Source: DSOS01 sp035286585 (lineage in GTDB: Bacteria > Chloroflexota > Anaerolineae > Anaerolineales > UBA4823). Taken from it: 12,136 bases of DNA. Shown here piece after piece: positions 7,325-12,136 of this stretch (the first letter of the stretch is position 1; each line of letters starts with the position of its first letter). A program made the position numbers and the translations under genes. The DNA lies in NCBI GenBank assembly GCA_035286585.1, contig DATEDC010000246.1, positions 1 through 12,136 on the forward strand. Direction: 5' to 3'. The notes under the pieces are model-generated. The model saw only the letters and a program-made list of their open reading frames with translations. It did no database searches and was not told where the DNA came from.

Positions 7325-7346
7325 GCCCACGCCAGATGGGGCTTTT
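7324..7346 (+). promoter_or_regulatory. Short hairpin with T-tract between esterase and first ATP-grasp gene; weak attenuator candidate
   Basis: AGCCC (7324-7328) pairs with GGGCT (7339-7343), and TTTT occupies 7343-7346. It lies at the start of the longest internal gap of the operon (63 bases). A 5-bp stem with only four T residues is weak, so partial attenuation is the most one could propose. Confidence 0.25.
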
Positions 7347-7387
7347 GCGCATTAGCCTGATCGCTCGAGAATCCTGGAGGAGGCGCT

Positions 7388-8320
7388 ATGCTTAAGATCG
7401 GTGTGATCGTCGGTCGGGAATGGTCGTGGCCCCCAGCCTTTATCGAGGAGGTCAATCGGCGGGATGAAGGCGTCGTCGCCGAATACGCCAAACTCGGCGG
7501 GACGCGCATGGATGAGCCCTGCCCCTACGCGGTCCTGGTGGATCGCATTTCCCACGAAGTGCCGTACTACCGATCATACCTCAAGAATGCCGTCTTACAG
7601 GGCAGCTACGTGGTCAACAACCCGTTCATGTGGAGCGCGGACGACAAGTTCTTCGAAGCCAGCCTGGCGACCCGCCTGGGGGTTTCCAGTCCCAAGACAG
7701 TTGCGCTGCCGAATAAAGACTACGTGCCCGGAATTGTGCTCACCGAGAGCCTGCGCAACCTGGTCTACCCACTCGACTGGCAGGGCATCGTGGGTTACCT
7801 GGGCGGTTTTCCGCTCATCCTGAAGGACGCCCACGGCGGAGGGTGGAAAAACGTGAGCAAGGTGCACTCCTACGAAGAGCTATGGAGGCGTTACGACGAG
7901 AGCGGCTTGCTGACCATGATCCTGCAAGAGTGCATCGAGTGGGAACCAGGTCAGTATTCCCGCTGCATGTGCCTGGGACAATCCGAAGTGCTGGTGCGCA
8001 AATACAACCCGGATACGCGCCAGTACTTGCCCGCGGACTTCTCGGCGGAGCTCACCGAGCGCATCATCAACGACTCGCTCAAGCTGGTGCGTGCCCTGGG
8101 TTATGACATGAACACGGTGGAATGGGCGATTCGCGACGGCGTTCCGTATGCAATCGACTTCATGAACCCCGCGCCTGACATGGACATCAACTCGACCGGC
8201 TATGAATACCACCGTTGGTGCGTTGAGCGCATGTCCGAGATGTGCATCCGCCTGGCGAAGGAGCCACGCCCACAAGCCGTTGAAGGGGGCTGGGCCAGGT
8301 TCTTCGGCGCTAAAAACTAA
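7388..8320 (+). CDS. ATP-grasp family carboxylate-amine/thiol ligase
   Basis: This 310-aa enzyme has the ATP-grasp layout: a Rossmann-like pre-ATP-grasp segment (1-80), then Lys87 in ADDK at the start of the ATP-grasp fold. Next come the ATP-binding Lys146 in FPLILKD with the glycine-rich loop HGGGWKN, a hinge-like strand (MILQECIEW), and the metal-binding end TVEWAIRDG ... AIDFMNPAPD with Asp257 and Asn260. Such enzymes activate a carboxylate as acyl phosphate and join it to an amine, as in RimK-, D-Ala-D-Ala- or peptide-ligase relatives. The acceptor cannot be assigned. The start has a near-ideal ribosome-binding site (GGAGGAGG) just upstream. It is the first of four amide ligases in the operon and is followed after 22 bases by the permuted ATP-grasp gene. 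Confidence 0.9.
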   Translation: MLKIGVIVGREWSWPPAFIEEVNRRDEGVVAEYAKLGGTRMDEPCPYAVLVDRISHEVPYYRSYLKNAVLQGSYVVNNPFMWSADDKFFEASLATRLGVSSPKTVALPNKDYVPGIVLTESLRNLVYPLDWQGIVGYLGGFPLILKDAHGGGWKNVSKVHSYEELWRRYDESGLLTMILQECIEWEPGQYSRCMCLGQSEVLVRKYNPDTRQYLPADFSAELTERIINDSLKLVRALGYDMNTVEWAIRDGVPYAIDFMNPAPDMDINSTGYEYHRWCVERMSEMCIRLAKEPRPQAVEGGWARFFGAKN

Positions 8321-8342
8321 ACCGCGCATCTCATGGAGGCGC

Positions 8343-9722
8343 ATGGTGTCTGAGCTCGGAGAAGCGATCGATACTTATCATTCCCTGCTGTCAGATGAGG
8401 TTGCCAGTCAGAGCCAGGGTCAGCTCACCCAGCAGCTTCACCGCCGGCAGCTTTTCTTCGGAGAAAGGCCGCTGTGTACCGTGCTGCGCCCGCGCTTCCT
8501 GACCGTCCGGCAGTACCAGCTCTTGCAGGGGGCGATCCGAGAGGTGATGCCCGCATTCGCCAGGGCTCACCAGGCGGCGCTCGCCGACCCGACCTTACGC
8601 CTCCAGTTCAGGCTGGCCGATTGGGAAGAAGAGCTGCTCCAGGTCGAGCCGCACTTCAACGCCTCCAGCCCAACGGCGCGCATGGACACTTTCTACTCGG
8701 ACGAGGCGCACGCCGGAGAGGGGCGCAGCGGGCTGAATTTTGCCGAATACAACGCCGAAACCCCGGCTGCCGTCGCCTACAACGATGCGCTCTCCGAGGT
8801 CTTCCTGGCCCTGCCCGTGATGGGCGCATTCCAACGCCGCTACGAAGTGCGCCCGCTGCCCGGACAGCAGCACGTGCTGCACGCCCTGCTCGACTCTTAC
8901 CAGCAGTGGGGCGGGCGCCAGCGGCCGCGCATCGCGATCCTGGACTGGCGTGAAGTGCCCACCTACAGCGAGTTTATGCTCTTCCAGGAATATTTCCTCT
9001 CTCAAGGTTACGATTGCGTGATCGCCGATCCGCGCCAGCTAGAATATCGGGACGGTCAGCTCTTGGTGGATGGGATCACCCCGCTGCACCTGATCTACAA
9101 GCGCGTGCTGCTCAGTGAACTGGTGACCCGCGAGGGGTTGAACAATCCCGTCATCCGCGCGGTCAGGGAGGGCGCGGTGTGCATGGTCAACCCGTTTCGC
9201 TGCAAGCTGCTGCACAAGAAAGCCAGCTTCGCCGTGCTGAGCGATGAGAGAAACGCCGCCTTGTTCAGCCCCGCAGAACGCGGCGCCATCGAGCGCTATA
9301 TCCCCTGGACGCGAAATGTGGAAGAGAGGCGCACCTTCATTAATGATCAGCCTATCGACCTGCTCCCTTACCTCAGCAGCCACAAAGATGATTTCGTGCT
9401 CAAGCCAAACGACGAATATGGCGGCGCGGGCATCGTTCTCGGCTGGGAAACTGAGCAGAGCCGCTGGGATGAAGCGCTGCTAGAAGCTCTGCATGAAGCT
9501 TATATCGTCCAGCAGCGAGTTGCTATCCCCCGCGAGGCGTATCCATCTCTGGTGGAGGGCAACCTGCAAATCTACAACCGTCTGATGGACACAAACCCGT
9601 ACATCTGGTATGGGGAGTATGCTTCCGGATGCCTCACCCGCCTCTCGTCGGCTGTGCTCCTGAACGTGACCGCCGGGGGAGGCTCCGCAGTGCCCACCTT
9701 TGTCATTGAAAAGAGGAGCTGA
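8343..9722 (+). CDS. Circularly permuted ATP-grasp ligase
   Basis: This 459-aa protein has the order seen in circularly permuted ATP-grasp enzymes (DUF404/DUF407 and glutathionylspermidine-synthase-like groups). The acidic metal-site motif comes first: FAEYNAETPA, with Glu135, Asn137 and Glu139. A Rossmann-like segment lies in the middle (IAILDWRE ... YDCVIADPRQ), and the ATP-binding lysine region comes last (FVLKPNDEYGGAG, Lys354, then YIVQQRV). The family forms amide bonds using ATP; the substrate is unknown. I chose the ATG at 8343, with GGAGG at 8335-8339, or the adjacent GTG at 8346 with better spacing. An in-frame ATG at 8202 would overlap the previous gene by over 100 bases and encode unrelated basic sequence. 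It ends three bases before the GCS2-type gene, whose ribosome-binding site lies within its last codons. Close pairing suggests that the two enzymes act in one pathway or complex. Confidence 0.88.
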   Translation: MVSELGEAIDTYHSLLSDEVASQSQGQLTQQLHRRQLFFGERPLCTVLRPRFLTVRQYQLLQGAIREVMPAFARAHQAALADPTLRLQFRLADWEEELLQVEPHFNASSPTARMDTFYSDEAHAGEGRSGLNFAEYNAETPAAVAYNDALSEVFLALPVMGAFQRRYEVRPLPGQQHVLHALLDSYQQWGGRQRPRIAILDWREVPTYSEFMLFQEYFLSQGYDCVIADPRQLEYRDGQLLVDGITPLHLIYKRVLLSELVTREGLNNPVIRAVREGAVCMVNPFRCKLLHKKASFAVLSDERNAALFSPAERGAIERYIPWTRNVEERRTFINDQPIDLLPYLSSHKDDFVLKPNDEYGGAGIVLGWETEQSRWDEALLEALHEAYIVQQRVAIPREAYPSLVEGNLQIYNRLMDTNPYIWYGEYASGCLTRLSSAVLLNVTAGGGSAVPTFVIEKRS

Positions 9723-9725
9723 GCC

Positions 9726-10841
9726 ATGACCGCGCCATCTTTCAGCATCGGGATTGAAGAGGAATACCAGATCATTGACCCGCAGACCCGCGAATTGAAA
9801 TCTTATATCACCCAGTTGCTCGAAGCGGGCAAAATCACCTTGCAAGAGCACATCAAGGCGGAAATGCACCAATCCATGATCGAGATAGGCACCAAGGTCT
9901 GCCGCACGCCGGCGGAGGCGCGCCTCGAGCTGGTGCGCCTGCGCCGCGGGGTGATGGAAATCGCCAAAAGTCATGGGCTGAAAATTGCGGCAGCCGGATC
10001 GCACCCTTTTTCAGCCTGGTATAGCCAGGAGATCACGCCTTTCGAGCGCTATGTGGGGGTGAAAGAAGATATGCAGATGCTGGCCCAGCAACTGCTCATT
10101 TTCGGCACCCATATCCACATCGGCATCGAAGACCGCGAGCTGCTCATCGATATTATGAACATGATCCGCTATATGCTGCCGCATGTGCTCTGCCTTTCCA
10201 CCAGCTCGCCGTTCTGGATGGGGCAGAATACGGGCTTGAAATCCTACCGCAGCATCATTTTCAGCAACTTCCCGCGCACGGGCATCCCGCCGCACTTCGA
10301 TTCTTATGCGAACTTTCAACGCTACGTAGATACTCTGGTCAGGACGAATTGTATTCCAGACGGCACGAAAGTCTGGTTCGACGTCCGCCCCAATCATAAT
10401 TATCCGACGCTCGAGTTCCGCATCTGCGACGTGTGCACCCGGGTCGATGAGGCCGTCTGCATCGCGGCCATATTCCAGGCGCTGGTGTTCAAGATGTGGA
10501 AGCTGCGCCGCCAGAACATGTCCTTCCGCATCTACCCGGCAGTATTGCTCGAGGAGAACAAATGGCGGGCGGTGCGCTACGGGTTGGACGGTAAATTGAT
10601 CGATTTTGGCAAACAAGTTGAGCTGCCCGCCCGCGAGTTGATCCGAGAGATGATCGACTGGTTTTTAGAGGATGTGATCGATGAGTTTGACGGGCGGCAG
10701 GACATCGAATACGCCTACAAAATCATGGAGGAAGGCACCAGCGCAGACCGCCAGCTTGCCACCTTCCACCGCGCTGGCGACCTGAACGCTGTGGTCGACC
10801 AGTTGATCGCCGAAACTGAGGCTGATGTGATCGAAGAGTAA
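9726..10841 (+). CDS. GCS2/YbdK-type carboxylate-amine ligase (glutamate-cysteine-ligase-like)
   Basis: This 371-aa protein is close to the usual length of the GCS2 family. Hallmarks are the N-terminal GIEEEY acidic motif (Glu11-13), AEMHQSMIEIGT, the central GTHIHIGI and WFDVRPNHNYPTLEFRICD. These correspond to the ATP/Mg and substrate sites of glutamate-cysteine ligase 2 and YbdK-like enzymes, which couple a carboxylate (often glutamate gamma-carboxyl) to an amine. Actual substrates vary: YbdK has weak glutamate-cysteine ligase activity and EgtA-type members feed ergothioneine synthesis. With no glutathione synthetase or Egt genes nearby, a specialised gamma-glutamyl-type ligation is more likely than glutathione synthesis. 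Its ribosome-binding site GAGGAG lies seven bases upstream, inside the preceding gene. The next ligase starts 15 bases after its stop. Confidence 0.92.
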   Translation: MTAPSFSIGIEEEYQIIDPQTRELKSYITQLLEAGKITLQEHIKAEMHQSMIEIGTKVCRTPAEARLELVRLRRGVMEIAKSHGLKIAAAGSHPFSAWYSQEITPFERYVGVKEDMQMLAQQLLIFGTHIHIGIEDRELLIDIMNMIRYMLPHVLCLSTSSPFWMGQNTGLKSYRSIIFSNFPRTGIPPHFDSYANFQRYVDTLVRTNCIPDGTKVWFDVRPNHNYPTLEFRICDVCTRVDEAVCIAAIFQALVFKMWKLRRQNMSFRIYPAVLLEENKWRAVRYGLDGKLIDFGKQVELPARELIREMIDWFLEDVIDEFDGRQDIEYAYKIMEEGTSADRQLATFHRAGDLNAVVDQLIAETEADVIEE

Positions 10842-10856
10842 GAAGGAAAACAGGAC

Positions 10857-12057
<1,201 letters not shown>

Positions 12058-12062
<5 letters not shown>

Positions 12063-12074
12063 GCGAGTCTCAGG
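12058..12074 (+). terminator. Perfect 6-bp stem-loop at the end of the operon; weak terminator candidate
   Basis: CCTGAG (12058-12063) is exactly complementary to CTCAGG (12069-12074) with a five-base loop, overlapping the stop codon of the last ligase. No T-run follows, so it is not a classical intrinsic terminator, and it may instead protect the 3' end. Confidence 0.35.
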
Positions 12075-12110
12075 CAAAACGCTGTCTGCAACCTGCGCGG
12101 CGCATTTGCG

Positions 12111-12136
12111 TATACTTGTGTAGATCAAAACAAGGA
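12111..12136 (+). promoter_or_regulatory. Possible -10 box and ribosome-binding site for a gene beyond the window
   Basis: TATACT at 12111-12116 resembles a -10 hexamer, and AAGGA occupies the last five bases (12132-12136), as if a start codon followed just outside. No good -35 element is visible. The block would give a very short leader. Only the motifs are seen; the downstream gene is not. Confidence 0.3.

Noticed and set aside
8202..8342. Extended N terminus for the permuted ATP-grasp protein from an ATG at 8202
   Set aside because: It overlaps the conserved end of the preceding ATP-grasp gene and lacks a suitable ribosome-binding site; GGAGG lies just before 8343.

Overview
The window is a bacterial chromosome fragment with every recognisable gene on the + strand. 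Gene content suggests a Chloroflexota bacterium, perhaps Anaerolineae-like. Reasons are the cyclase/STAND-ATPase/TPR protein, stand-alone ATP-grasp and GCS2 ligases, moderately high GC and use of GTG and TTG starts. This placement is an inference from gene style, not from a marker gene.

Region 1 (1-4756) is a signalling region. It opens with the 3' end of a membrane protein. Next comes a 418-aa regulator joining a cyclic-nucleotide-binding domain, a coiled coil and a SpoIIE/RsbU-type PP2C phosphatase. A 180-bp gap with a perfect inverted repeat, a TATAAT box and a 10-bp palindrome leads to a small beta-rich protein of unknown function. Twenty-five bases later is an 883-aa protein with a class III nucleotide cyclase domain, a STAND (NB-ARC-like) ATPase and TPRs. 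The cyclase may make a cyclic nucleotide that the phosphatase could sense, but that link is inferred.

Region 2 (4757-12136) is a compact six-gene operon. Its 166-bp leader carries an extended -10 box and an exact 14-bp tandem duplication. In order the genes are: (a) a subtilisin-family S8 protease with no export signal, an N-terminal zinc-ribbon-like module and a C-terminal CBM48/AMPK-beta-like glycogen-binding domain; (b) an alpha/beta-hydrolase esterase overlapping it by one base; (c) a 310-aa ATP-grasp ligase; (d) a circularly permuted ATP-grasp ligase; (e) a GCS2/YbdK-type carboxylate-amine ligase; (f) a 401-aa ATP-grasp ligase. Junctions are mostly tight (1-nt overlap, then gaps of 63, 22, 3 and 15 bases).

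Four ATP-dependent amide-bond ligases from three families, with a protease and an esterase and without NRPS or PKS genes, point to synthesis and processing of a small peptide-like or amino-acid conjugate, or to peptide tagging of a protein. The glycogen-binding domain raises the possibility that the pathway is tethered to storage polysaccharide. This operon is the best candidate for an undescribed system here. I saw no tRNA, rRNA, CRISPR array, transposase or integrase.
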